From CAJCIS01 sp965276755 (GTDB taxonomy: Bacteria; Pseudomonadota; Alphaproteobacteria; Acetobacterales; Acetobacteraceae): a stretch of 64,000 nucleotides of DNA. Position numbers and translations under genes: made by a program. The notes under the pieces are model-generated. The model had not been told where the DNA came from. It worked only from the letters and a program-made list of their open reading frames with translations, and searched no databases. Position 1 is the first letter of the stretch, and each line of letters opens with the position of its first letter. The stretch lies in assembly GCA_965276755.1 (NCBI GenBank), contig OZ255625.1, positions 930,001 through 994,000 of the forward strand, written 5' to 3'. Of the stretch, positions 29,296 through 37,283 are shown piece by piece.

Positions 29296-29788
29296 GTGGC
29301 ACCCAGGGAATGCAGGCAACCTCTATCCCGTCATCTGCCAGCGCCGCCGCTTCCTCGGCGGTAGCTTCGCCATAGACGGAACGAGCGGGCTTGTCGCTCT
29401 CGGCCATGCGGCGCACGACGCTGGCAAATCGAGGGCCGACATATTCGCAGCGTGCCTCGATCTCGGTGCGGATGCGCGCCAGAACCGCGCGCATCTGATC
29501 GGGCATGGGCCTGGCTGGCTCGGCCGTGGGCGCGGCACTCTCGGGCGAAGGCGCCTGTGCAGCGGCCTCGCTTATGGCAAGCGGCCCCTGGGCACGCGAA
29601 CCTTGGGCACGCGAACCCTGGGCACGCGGCGAGATGCGCGGCGCCATCAGCGCGCGGCCAACCTCGCAGCTGGCGCAGAATGGGCAGGCGAGCAAACGCG
29701 CGCCGGCCTGAGCCTCGAAGCCCGCGCTGCTTGGAAACCAGCCGTCGAATTCGTGCCCCTCGCCGCACCGCAGCGCATAGTGGATCAT
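29282..29788 (-). CDS. DUF1178 family protein with a zinc-ribbon-like N-terminus
   Basis: This 168-residue protein starts MIHYALRCGEGHEFDGWFPS and has CPFCASCEVGRALMAPRIS, the cysteine pattern of DUF1178. The conserved C-terminal half is VGPRFASVVRRMAESDKPAR then SVYGEATAEEAAALADDGIE. The linker contains a 15-base tandem repeat (29588-29627) encoding RAQGS units, a slippage-prone site that keeps frame. Function is unknown. Confidence 0.85.
   Translation of the reverse strand: MIHYALRCGEGHEFDGWFPSSAGFEAQAGARLLACPFCASCEVGRALMAPRISPRAQGSRAQGSRAQGPLAISEAAAQAPSPESAAPTAEPARPMPDQMRAVLARIRTEIEARCEYVGPRFASVVRRMAESDKPARSVYGEATAEEAAALADDGIEVACIPWVPRADS
29588..29627. repeat. 15-bp tandem repeat inside the DUF1178 gene
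   Basis: The unit CTGGGCACGCGAACC is repeated about 2.6 times. Copy-number change would add or remove five residues without a frameshift. Confidence 0.75.
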
Positions 29789-29820
29789 CGCGGCCGGCTC
29801 CTGGGGCGGTGCGCCACGTC

Positions 29821-30078
29821 TCAGGCCGCCAGCAATGCGTCCAGCTTTCCAGCCCGATCGAGCGCGCGCAGTTCGTCGCTGCCGCCAATATGGCTGCCAT
29901 CGATGAAGATCTGGGGCACCGAGCTCAACCCGCCGCTGCGCGTCTCTGATTCTTCCCGCTGAGGACTGCCTTGCGGTGCTTCAATTTCCTGAAAGGCCAC
30001 ACCCTTCTGCTGGAGCAAGTTGAGCGCGCGTGCACAGTAGGAGCACCAGGGCTGGGTGTAGATTTCGATCTTCGGCAA
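29821..30078 (-). CDS. grxC: glutaredoxin 3
   Basis: This 85-residue thiol-disulfide oxidoreductase has the dithiol active site QPWCSYCARALNLL, the cis-proline SSVPQIFIDG, and GGSDELRALDRAGKL. It uses glutathione, whose synthase is encoded elsewhere in the window. It lies between DUF1178 and comF on the same strand, with 15-30-base gaps, suggesting one transcription unit. Confidence 0.95.
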   Translation of the reverse strand: MPKIEIYTQPWCSYCARALNLLQQKGVAFQEIEAPQGSPQREESETRSGGLSSVPQIFIDGSHIGGSDELRALDRAGKLDALLAA

Positions 30079-30093
30079 AGCATGCGGGTCCTT

Positions 30094-30867
30094 CTAGGCG
30101 TGGCGGCGAGGGTCTGCGACCCGGCTTGCCACCAACACGTCGATATGCGCCGCCCCCGCGTCAAGAAGGGCGCGCGCGCAGGCGGCCGCCGTGGCGCCTG
30201 AGGTCATCACATCATCGATCAGCAGCACCGCGTGGTTGGCGATGGCGGCAGCGCGGCGGGGGCGGATGGCGATGGCGCCTTGCATAGCCTCCGCGCGCCT
30301 GGCGGCGGAGAGCGCGCCAAGCGAGGGTGTGGGGCGGGTGCGCAGCAGCGCGTCCGGCAAGCTGGCAACGCCTGTGCGGCGCGCGAGCGCGCGGGCCAGC
30401 AGGGCGGATTGGTTGAAGCCGCGGGTGTGGAGGCGGCCGCGGTGCAGGGGCACGGGGATGAGCAGCTCTGCGCGCGCGAGCAAGGTGGCGCCGGCGCGGG
30501 CCATGTGGGTGGCGAGGATGGCCGCGTTTTCCTGGCGGTCGGCGTGCTTGAAGGGCAGGATCAGGCCACGCGCGGCCTCGTCATAAATCAGGGCGGCGCG
30601 TGCCTGGCTCCAAGGCGGGGGGTGGTCGAGGCAGGTGGGACACAGGCTCAGCGTGCCGGCATAGGCGCGGCTGGCGAAGGGCAGGCCGCAGGCGGTGCAA
30701 AGCGGCTCGGTGATGAAGGTCAGCGCCGTGAAGCAGGCGGGGCAGAAGGTGCCTTGGGTAGGAACCTGGGCGGGGCAGTTGGGGCAGTGGGGCGGGAGGA
30801 GCAGGTCGAGCGTGGCACGGGCGAGGCGCATCGGGTGGGTGGCGAGGGTGTGCAGGGTGGCGGACAT
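30094..30867 (-). CDS. comF: ComF family phosphoribosyltransferase-like protein
   Basis: This 257-residue protein has a cysteine-rich N-terminus (CPNCPAQVPTQGTFCPAC, then CTACGLPF and CPTCLDHPPPW), a middle PVPLHRGRLHTRGFNQSALL region and the PRPP motif VLLIDDVMTSGATAAACARA. ComF proteins are linked to DNA uptake and recombination in competent bacteria, but in non-competent species the role is unclear. First gene of the comF-grxC-DUF1178-DUF2147 run. Confidence 0.92.
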   Translation of the reverse strand: MSATLHTLATHPMRLARATLDLLLPPHCPNCPAQVPTQGTFCPACFTALTFITEPLCTACGLPFASRAYAGTLSLCPTCLDHPPPWSQARAALIYDEAARGLILPFKHADRQENAAILATHMARAGATLLARAELLIPVPLHRGRLHTRGFNQSALLARALARRTGVASLPDALLRTRPTPSLGALSAARRAEAMQGAIAIRPRRAAAIANHAVLLIDDVMTSGATAAACARALLDAGAAHIDVLVASRVADPRRHA

Positions 30868-30946
30868 GTTGCGCCAGCGTAGCGGAGTTTGCTGGCTTGG
30901 GCCAGAATAGTCGGACTTGAGTTAACCCATCCGGTTAGGTATAAGC

Positions 30947-31186
30947 GTGGTCACCTTCTTGCGTGCGGAGGGGCTGAGGGTCGTGATCTTCCTCAACGAC
31001 CACAAACCCGCCCATGGTCACGTGTTCGGCGATGGTGAGGCCAAGATCGGTTTGGCGGGAGTTGATGGCTTTCCCAATGTGGTCTGGGCCGATGGCATGT
31101 CGCGCGGCGAATTGCGTCGCGCCATACGCATTGTGCAGGAGAATTTCCTTCTGCTGGCGAAACGGTGGGAGGAAATCCATGGCTGA
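30947..31186 (+). CDS. DUF4160 domain protein
   Basis: This 79-residue protein fits DUF4160 (LRVVIFLNDHKPAHGHVFGD; RRAIRIVQENFLLLAKRWEE). DUF4160 and DUF2442 genes are usually adjacent, and this pair is sometimes described as a candidate toxin-antitoxin module. GTG 30947 is the first start in frame and a short AGGT lies upstream. It overlaps the DUF2442 gene by 8 bases. Confidence 0.85.
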   Translation: MVTFLRAEGLRVVIFLNDHKPAHGHVFGDGEAKIGLAGVDGFPNVVWADGMSRGELRRAIRIVQENFLLLAKRWEEIHG

Positions 31187-31589
31187 ATTGACTGACCTTC
31201 AGATTGATGCGGCGCTCGCACGTGGTAGGGCAGCCCGCGTGCATGAACCGCGCGCGGCGACGGTGCGCTTCGATCGCGCAACCGGTCGTGTTGTCATCGA
31301 GCTGACGAATGGCTGCCTTTTCGCGTTTCCCGCGCATCTGGCCCAGGGGCTTCAAACCGCATGCGAGGATCAGTTGGCTCAGGTAGAAATCCTCGGTGCC
31401 GGCGCTGGCCTGCATTGGAAGGCACTGGATGTTGATTTTGCGGTGCCGGAGTTGCTGGCAGGCTTGTTCGGCACGAAAGCGTATATGGCGCGGCAAGCGG
31501 GGCTTACAAAATCGGCGGCCAAGACGGCGGCTGCACGGGCGAATGGTGCCAAGGGCGGGCGGCCGAGGAAGGCTGGCTTGGTTATGTAA
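31179..31589 (+). CDS. DUF2442 domain protein
   Basis: This 136-residue protein has the DUF2442 core VRFDRATGRVVIELTNGCLF, FPAHLAQGL and LHWKALDVDFAVPELLAGLF, plus a C-terminal basic extension (AAKTAAARANGAKGGRPRKA). ATG 31179 has GGGAGGAAA just upstream and overlaps the DUF4160 stop. The AxxGxKGGRPRK tail resembles AT-hook-like DNA-binding ends, suggesting autoregulation. Confidence 0.85.
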   Translation: MAELTDLQIDAALARGRAARVHEPRAATVRFDRATGRVVIELTNGCLFAFPAHLAQGLQTACEDQLAQVEILGAGAGLHWKALDVDFAVPELLAGLFGTKAYMARQAGLTKSAAKTAAARANGAKGGRPRKAGLVM

Positions 31590-31628
31590 AGCCACCATAC
31601 GCGTTGCTGCGACGCGCGCGTTAACTCC

Positions 31629-31668
31629 CAAAAGTTTTTTGGTTTTTTTAAAAAAAAGAACTACTTCT
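31629..31668. repeat. T/A-rich hairpin repeat, family 3 (degenerate)
   Basis: CAAAAGTTTTTTGG is followed by TTTTTTTAAAAAAAAGAAC. The stem is imperfect at its left base (GGTT for GTTC). Confidence 0.65.
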
Positions 31669-31688
31669 TTCCTATTGTCCGATGTCAC

Positions 31689-31723
31689 TTGACGCTTCCC
31701 GCACACGGGAACAAACTACGAAC
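31689..31723 (+). promoter_or_regulatory. LexA-controlled promoter of imuA (SOS box GAACAAACTACGAAC)
   Basis: GAACAAACTACGAAC (31709-31723) fits the alphaproteobacterial LexA site GAAC-N7-GAAC exactly and abuts ATG 31724. TTGACG at 31689-31694 is a good -35; a -10 (CAAACT, 17-base spacing) would fall inside the LexA site, so LexA binding would block RNA polymerase and the transcript may start at or near the ATG. Confidence 0.85.
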
Positions 31724-32458
31724 ATGAGCCCACCCCCAGCCCTGGCCACCCTCCGCCACCAAATCCGCGCCCTAGAACGCCCCTCCGCCCGCACCACAAC
31801 CACTCACCCCTTCGCCATCCCCGCGCTCGACGCCCACCTTCCCGAAGGCGGCCTCTCCCAAGCCGCCCTGCACGAAATCGCCGGCGGCGGCCCGGACGCC
31901 ATCCACGCCGCCGCCGCAACCCTCTTCACCGCAGGCATTCTCGCCCGCCTGGGACGCAACAGCCCTGGCCGCCCTTTCGCCTGGTGCACGGCCACCTCCG
32001 ACCTCTTCCCGCCTGGCCTGGCCTGCGCGGGCCTCGACCCCGCCCGCGTCCTGCACATCGCCGCCCCGGACGAAAAGACCGTCCTGCTCACCATGGAAGA
32101 AGCGCTGCGCCACCCAGGCCTGGCCGCCGCCGTGGGCGAGCTCACCCGACTGCCCATGATAGCCTCCCGCCGCCTGGCGCTGGCCGCGGAGAAATCGGGC
32201 GTCATGGCGATTGTCCTGCGCCGCCGCCGCGAAGGCCGCCCGACCGAGGAAAGCCTGACCGCCGCGGCCACCCGGTGGTGTGTGACACCCCACCCCAGCC
32301 CACCCGGCGCGCCCTACCTCGGCCGCGCGCTCTGGCACGTGGCGCTCACCCGCAACCGGGGCGGCCAGCCCGGAGAATGGATCATGGAGGCATGCGATGC
32401 GCAGGGTCATCTCGCTTTACCTGCCGAGCTGGAGCACCGACAGGGTGCGGTTGCATGA
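31724..32458 (+). CDS. imuA: ImuA, RecA/SulA-like mutagenesis protein
   Basis: This 244-residue protein, read from ATG 31724, begins MSPPPALATLRHQIRALE and contains the RecA-like fold of ImuA (FAIPALDAHLPEGGLSQAAL, HEIAGGGPDAIHAAAATLF; LPMIASRRLALAAEKSGVMA). ImuA works with ImuB and DnaE2 in damage-induced translesion synthesis. The upstream ATG 31682 would place the LexA box inside the gene, so 31724 is preferred. It overlaps imuB by 62 bases. Confidence 0.92.
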   Translation: MSPPPALATLRHQIRALERPSARTTTTHPFAIPALDAHLPEGGLSQAALHEIAGGGPDAIHAAAATLFTAGILARLGRNSPGRPFAWCTATSDLFPPGLACAGLDPARVLHIAAPDEKTVLLTMEEALRHPGLAAAVGELTRLPMIASRRLALAAEKSGVMAIVLRRRREGRPTEESLTAAATRWCVTPHPSPPGAPYLGRALWHVALTRNRGGQPGEWIMEACDAQGHLALPAELEHRQGAVA

Positions 32459-33917
32459 GGGCGCACCAGACGGCCCGCCAAAGAACGCGCACGTCCTCGC
32501 CGCCCGCCAGGGCAGCAAGCGCGTCATTACCGCGGTCAGCGCCCCGGCCGCGCGGCTGGGCCTGAACGCAGGCATGGCGGTCAGCCAGGCGCAGGCCATG
32601 GTCCCTGATCTGACCGTGGGCGAGGCCGATGCGCCCGGCGATGCCGCGGCGCTCTCGCGCCTGGCCGCCTGGTGCCTGCGCGCGAGCCCGCTGGCCGCCC
32701 CCTGCCCGCCGGACGGCGTGTGGATCGATGTCACAGGCTGTGCCCACCTGCATGGCGGCGAGGCGCCGCTGCTCGCCCGCCTGACCCAACGCATGGGGCA
32801 AGCCGGCATTGCCACCCGCGCGGCGATTGCCGATACGCCCGGTGCCGCCCACGCGGCGGCGCGCTTCGCCAAGGCGCCCATCACGATCATTCCGCCCGGC
32901 GGCCAGGCCGCATCGCTGGCCCCCCTGCCGATCGCCGCCCTGCGCCTGGACGAGGAGACCGCCGATGCGCTCTGCCGCCTGGGCTTTGAGACCATCGGCC
33001 AACTCGCGGACACGCCGCGCGGCCCGCTGGCCCGGCGTTTCGGGGCGAATGCCTGGCGCCGGCTGGACCAGGCGCTGGGCCGCGTGCCCGAGCCGATCAT
33101 GCCCATCCTGCCGCCCGACCTTTGCCGTGTGCGCCAGGGCTTTGTCGAACCCATCTCCACGCCCGAGGATCTGGCGCGCATCACGGTGGTCCTGGCCGAA
33201 CGCCTGTGCGAGAAATTGCGCGCGCGCAATCAGGGCGCCTCGCGGCTGGACTTGGTATTCACGCGCGTGGACGGAACGCCGGCGATGGTGCGCATCGGCA
33301 CTGCGGCGCCGACCCGCGATGCAGCACATCTGACGCGTCTGCTGCTCGCGCAAATTGAAAACATCGATCCTGGCTTTGGCATCGAAACCGCGATGCTGGC
33401 AGCCCCTCTGGTGCAGCACCTGGGCGCACGTCAGAAATTGTCCGCGTTAACCGCGCCGGCGGAGGCCGATTTGTCAGGCCTGGTCGATATGCTGTGCACG
33501 CGGCTGGGCGCGGCGCGCGTGTTCCGCACCCAGCCGGTGCAGAGCGATATTCCCGAACGCTCGGTGCGGCGCGTGCCGGCAGGGACGATCCTGCGCGGGG
33601 AGGTTTGGCCCGCGCATCTGCCGCGTCCGCCAAGGTTGCTGCACCCGCCTCGGCCAATTGTGGCGATGGCAGAGATGCCGGATCAGGCGCCGATGCGTTT
33701 CATCTGGCAGCGCGTGTCGCATCGCGTGCGGCGGGCGGATGGGCCGGAGCGGGTGTTTGGGGAGTGGTGGAAGGCGGATGCGGAGATGGCGTCTGTGCGG
33801 GATTATTTTCAGGTGGAGGATGAGGCGGGGCAGAGGTTCTGGATTTTTAGGAATGGGGATGGGGAAAATTCCGAGACGGGGAATCTGGATTGGTATTTGC
33901 ATGGAATTTTTGGTTAA
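32397..33917 (+). CDS. imuB: ImuB, catalytically inactive Y-family polymerase homologue
   Basis: This 506-residue Y-family-like protein has RVISLYLPSWSTDRVR at the start in place of the catalytic DxD-type motif and VWIDVTGCAHLHGGEAPLLA in the palm region. The helix-hairpin-helix segment is LCRLGFETIGQLADTPRGPL. ImuB bridges DnaE2 to the beta clamp. ATG 32397 lies inside imuA, so translation is coupled. A dispersed hairpin repeat separates it from dnaE2. Confidence 0.95.
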   Translation: MRRVISLYLPSWSTDRVRLHEGAPDGPPKNAHVLAARQGSKRVITAVSAPAARLGLNAGMAVSQAQAMVPDLTVGEADAPGDAAALSRLAAWCLRASPLAAPCPPDGVWIDVTGCAHLHGGEAPLLARLTQRMGQAGIATRAAIADTPGAAHAAARFAKAPITIIPPGGQAASLAPLPIAALRLDEETADALCRLGFETIGQLADTPRGPLARRFGANAWRRLDQALGRVPEPIMPILPPDLCRVRQGFVEPISTPEDLARITVVLAERLCEKLRARNQGASRLDLVFTRVDGTPAMVRIGTAAPTRDAAHLTRLLLAQIENIDPGFGIETAMLAAPLVQHLGARQKLSALTAPAEADLSGLVDMLCTRLGAARVFRTQPVQSDIPERSVRRVPAGTILRGEVWPAHLPRPPRLLHPPRPIVAMAEMPDQAPMRFIWQRVSHRVRRADGPERVFGEWWKADAEMASVRDYFQVEDEAGQRFWIFRNGDGENSETGNLDWYLHGIFG

Positions 33918-33918
33918 G

Positions 33919-34042
33919 AAGGCCAGGGGCTCTGCCCCTGGACCCCGCTGGGGACAAGTCCCCAGACCCCAATCTTTTACGAGCATAATAAATGGGGGTC
34001 TGGGGCCTCAGGCCCCAGCGGGGTCAAGGGGCAGAGCCCCTT
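33919..34042. repeat. compound hairpin repeat, family 2, between imuB and dnaE2
   Basis: The left hairpin CCAGGGGCTCTGCCCCTGG and CCGCTGGGGACAAGTCCCC are followed by an AT-rich centre. The right half inverts this arrangement (GGGGTCTGGGGCCTCAGGCC, then GGGGCAGAGCCCC). The unit is about 120 bases and mini-transposon-like in outline. The TTG start of dnaE2 is its last part. Confidence 0.75.
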
Positions 34043-37000
34043 GAACTTCACAGAACTCCAGGTCACCACCAACTACTCCTTCCTCCGCGGCGCCTCCCAC
34101 CCCGAAGAACTCTTCGCAGCGGCCGCCCTGCTCGGCTACACCGCGCTGGCGGTCACCGACCGCAACACGCTCGCCGGCATCGCCCGCGCCCACCAGCGCG
34201 CCACCGAAGCCGGCATCCGCCTCATCATCGGCTGCCGCCTCGACCTGCGCTGCGGTACATCGCTGCTCGTCTATCCCACAAACCGCGCAGCCTATGCCGG
34301 ACTCTGCCGCCTGCTCAGCCGCGGCAAAAGTCGCGCCGGCAAAGGCGCCTGCGATCTCGCCTGGACAGGCCTGCAAGATTACGCAGACGGCCTGATCGCC
34401 ATCCTGCTGCCGGACGAACCAGACGCACTCACCCAAGACCTGCAAACCCTCAAAGCAACCTTCCCCAACCGCGCCTATCTCGCCCTCACCCTGCGCCGCC
34501 GCCCAGGTGATGCCGCGCGCCTGGCACAACTCGCAACACTCGCCACCACCGCACGCATCCCATGCGTCGCCACGGGAGACGTGCTCTACCACACGCCCGC
34601 GCGACGCATCCTCCAGGACGTCATGACCTGCATTCGCGAAGGCACCACGATAGATGATGCCGGCTTCCTGCGCGAACGCTTCGCCGACCGCCACCTGAAA
34701 ACCCCGGCTGAAATGGTGCGCCTTTTTGCGCGCTATCCGGACGCCGTCCGCCGCACGCAAGAAATTGCCGATGCATGCCGCTTCAACCTGAGCGAACTCC
34801 GCTACCAATACCCGCGCGAAACCGAACCCGGCATGACCGCGCAAAACAGTCTGGAAGCCAAAACCTGGAAAGGCGCCTCTGAACTCTATAAAGCCGGTAT
34901 TCCACCAGCAGTCGCAACCCAACTCAATCATGAACTCGGCCTTATCGCACAACTGGATTACGCGCCCTATTTCCTGACGGTACACGCCATCGTGCAATTT
35001 GCTAAAAGCAAAGGCATCCTCTGCCAAGGCCGCGGCAGTGCGGCCAACAGTGCGGTCTGCTACGTGCTTGGCATTACCGCCATCGATCCCGCCGAAAGCA
35101 GCCTGTTGTTCGAACGCTTCATAAGCGCCGAACGGCGCGAACCGCCAGATATCGACGTCGATTTCGAGCACGAACGGCGCGAGGAAGTCATCCAGTGGAT
35201 ATACGAAACCTATGGCCGTGACCGTGCAGCGCTGTGCGCCACGTTCTCACGCTACCGCTCGCGCGGCGCCGTGCGCGAAGTAGGTAAAGTGCTTGGCCTG
35301 ACCGAGGATGTCACCGCAGCACTCGCCGGCCAGGTCTGGGGCTGGAGCGAGGAAGGCGTGCAGGAAGGCCACGCCGAAGCACTGAACATGAACACTGCCG
35401 ACCGCCGCCTGCGGCTGACGCTGCAGATCGCGCAAGAATTGATCGGCTTTCCCCGTCATCTCTCGCAGCACCCCGGCGGTTTCGTGCTGACTCAGGACCG
35501 CCTGGACGAACTCGTGCCCATCGAGCCCGCGGCCATGAAAGACCGCCAGGTGATTGAGTGGGACAAGGACGATATCGACACGCTCAATTTCATGAAGGTC
35601 GATGTGCTGGGCCTGGGCATGCTCGGCTGCATGCGCCGCTGCTTCGACCTGCTCGCCGAACATCGCGGCCTGGCGTGGGGCATGGCCGATATCCCGCAGG
35701 ACGACACACCAACCTACGACATGATCTGCCGCGCCGACACGATCGGCACATTCCAGATTGAAAGCCGCGCGCAGATGTCCATGCTGCCGCGCATGAAACC
35801 CCGCCGCCTCTATGACCTGGTCATTGAGGTCGCCATCGTCCGTCCCGGCCCGATCCAGGGTGACATGGTCCACCCCTATCTGCGTCGCCGGGAAGGCTTG
35901 GAAAAACCCGAATACCCGACGCCTGAACTGGAAAGCGTGCTCGGCAAGACGCTCGGCGTGCCGCTGTTCCAGGAACAGGCGATGCAGGTCGCCATTGTTT
36001 GCGCCGGCTTTACCCCGGGCGAGGCCGACCAGCTCCGCCGTTCCATGGCCACCTTCAAGATCACAGGCGGTGTCGGCGTCTTTCACGATAAGATGATCAA
36101 TGGCATGGTCGCGCGCGGCTACGGCCGAGACTTCGCCGAACGAACCTTCAAGCAAATCGAGGGCTTCGGCAGCTACGGCTTCCCCGAAAGCCATGCCGCC
36201 AGCTTCGCGCTGATCGCCTACGCCAGCTCGTGGATGAAATGCCACCACCCCGACATTTTCTGCGCCGCCCTGCTCAACGCCCAACCGATGGGATTTTACG
36301 CGCCTGCGCAGATCGTGCGCGATGCACGCAATCACGGCGTCGAAATCCTGCCCGTCTGCGTCAATGCCAGCCGCTGGGACAGCACTCTGGTACCCGCCTC
36401 ATCCGGCAAATATCTTGCCGTGCGCCTGGGTCTGCGCCTCGCCCGCGGCTTGTCGAATCGCAATGGCGCCGAGCTCGTTCTCGCACGCGCGGACAGTCCT
36501 TTCGCTGACGTTGCCGACATCCACGATCGCTCCGGCATTGGCGTGGGCGCGCTCGAGCGGCTTGCCGAAGCCGACGCTTTCAACGCGCTCAAACTCAGCC
36601 GACGCGAAGCGCTGTGGCACATCCGCGCGCTCGCCACTACCGACTTGCCGCTATTTGCCCAGGGCGCGCAAACTCGCGAGACCATCATCGAGCCGCCGGT
36701 CGCATTGACCGCCATGCAAGCGGGCCGCGAAGTGGTCGACGATTATCGCAGTGTCGGCCTGACCCTGCGCGCGCATCCGCTGTCTTTCATGCGCGCCGAT
36801 CTGCGCGCGCGCCGCATGATCACGACCGCGGATTTGACCGCGCTGAAGGACGGCGCGCGCCTGTCGATTGCCGGCATCGTGCTGGTGCGCCAGAAGCCCG
36901 GCAGCGCCGGCGGCGTGATGTTCATGACCATTGAGGATGAGCACGGTCACGCCAATCTCGTGATCTGGCCAAACCTGTTCGAGCGTCAGCGCCGCCTGAT

Positions 37001-37217
37001 CCTGTCTGCCGGCATGATCGGCTGCCGCGGCAAGTTGCAGCGCGAAGGCGAAGTCATGCACGTGGTTGCGAATGAATTGGAGGATCTGACGCCCATGTTG
37101 CGCGCGCTGGGCCGCAACGATATCCGCCTGACGACCGGGCGCGGCGACGAAGCCAGGCACGGTGGCGCTCCCGACAAGCGCGGTGAAATCCGCGTACCCA
37201 CCAGAGACTTCCGCTAA
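34041..37217 (+). CDS. dnaE2: error-prone DNA polymerase DnaE2
   Basis: This 1058-residue C-family polymerase starts with the PHP region (FTELQVTTNYSFLRGASHPE; LAVTDRNTLAGIARAH). The catalytic aspartates are in PPDIDVDFEHERREEV, and GRGSAANSAVCYVLGI and PGPIQGDMVHPYLRRREG are DnaE blocks. An OB-fold lies near the C-terminus (SIAGIVLVRQKPGSAGGVMF). It performs SOS-induced translesion synthesis with ImuA/ImuB. The only start before the conserved N-terminus is TTG 34041, supplied by the family 2 repeat, so the native start region may have been replaced. Confidence 0.96.
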   Translation: MNFTELQVTTNYSFLRGASHPEELFAAAALLGYTALAVTDRNTLAGIARAHQRATEAGIRLIIGCRLDLRCGTSLLVYPTNRAAYAGLCRLLSRGKSRAGKGACDLAWTGLQDYADGLIAILLPDEPDALTQDLQTLKATFPNRAYLALTLRRRPGDAARLAQLATLATTARIPCVATGDVLYHTPARRILQDVMTCIREGTTIDDAGFLRERFADRHLKTPAEMVRLFARYPDAVRRTQEIADACRFNLSELRYQYPRETEPGMTAQNSLEAKTWKGASELYKAGIPPAVATQLNHELGLIAQLDYAPYFLTVHAIVQFAKSKGILCQGRGSAANSAVCYVLGITAIDPAESSLLFERFISAERREPPDIDVDFEHERREEVIQWIYETYGRDRAALCATFSRYRSRGAVREVGKVLGLTEDVTAALAGQVWGWSEEGVQEGHAEALNMNTADRRLRLTLQIAQELIGFPRHLSQHPGGFVLTQDRLDELVPIEPAAMKDRQVIEWDKDDIDTLNFMKVDVLGLGMLGCMRRCFDLLAEHRGLAWGMADIPQDDTPTYDMICRADTIGTFQIESRAQMSMLPRMKPRRLYDLVIEVAIVRPGPIQGDMVHPYLRRREGLEKPEYPTPELESVLGKTLGVPLFQEQAMQVAIVCAGFTPGEADQLRRSMATFKITGGVGVFHDKMINGMVARGYGRDFAERTFKQIEGFGSYGFPESHAASFALIAYASSWMKCHHPDIFCAALLNAQPMGFYAPAQIVRDARNHGVEILPVCVNASRWDSTLVPASSGKYLAVRLGLRLARGLSNRNGAELVLARADSPFADVADIHDRSGIGVGALERLAEADAFNALKLSRREALWHIRALATTDLPLFAQGAQTRETIIEPPVALTAMQAGREVVDDYRSVGLTLRAHPLSFMRADLRARRMITTADLTALKDGARLSIAGIVLVRQKPGSAGGVMFMTIEDEHGHANLVIWPNLFERQRRLILSAGMIGCRGKLQREGEVMHVVANELEDLTPMLRALGRNDIRLTTGRGDEARHGGAPDKRGEIRVPTRDFR

Positions 37218-37220
37218 AAA

Positions 37221-37272
37221 GATGACGGGGGTCTGGGGGGGCTGACGTATACGTCAGCCACATCCCCCCAGC
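37221..37272. terminator. G-rich hairpin terminator, family 1, with a nested 20-bp palindrome
   Basis: The usual loop between the G-run and C-run is replaced by GGCTGACGTATACGTCAGCC (37240-37259), a perfect palindrome. It lies between the convergent dnaE2 and beta-helix genes. Confidence 0.75.
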
Positions 37273-37283
37273 CTTGCTTACCC

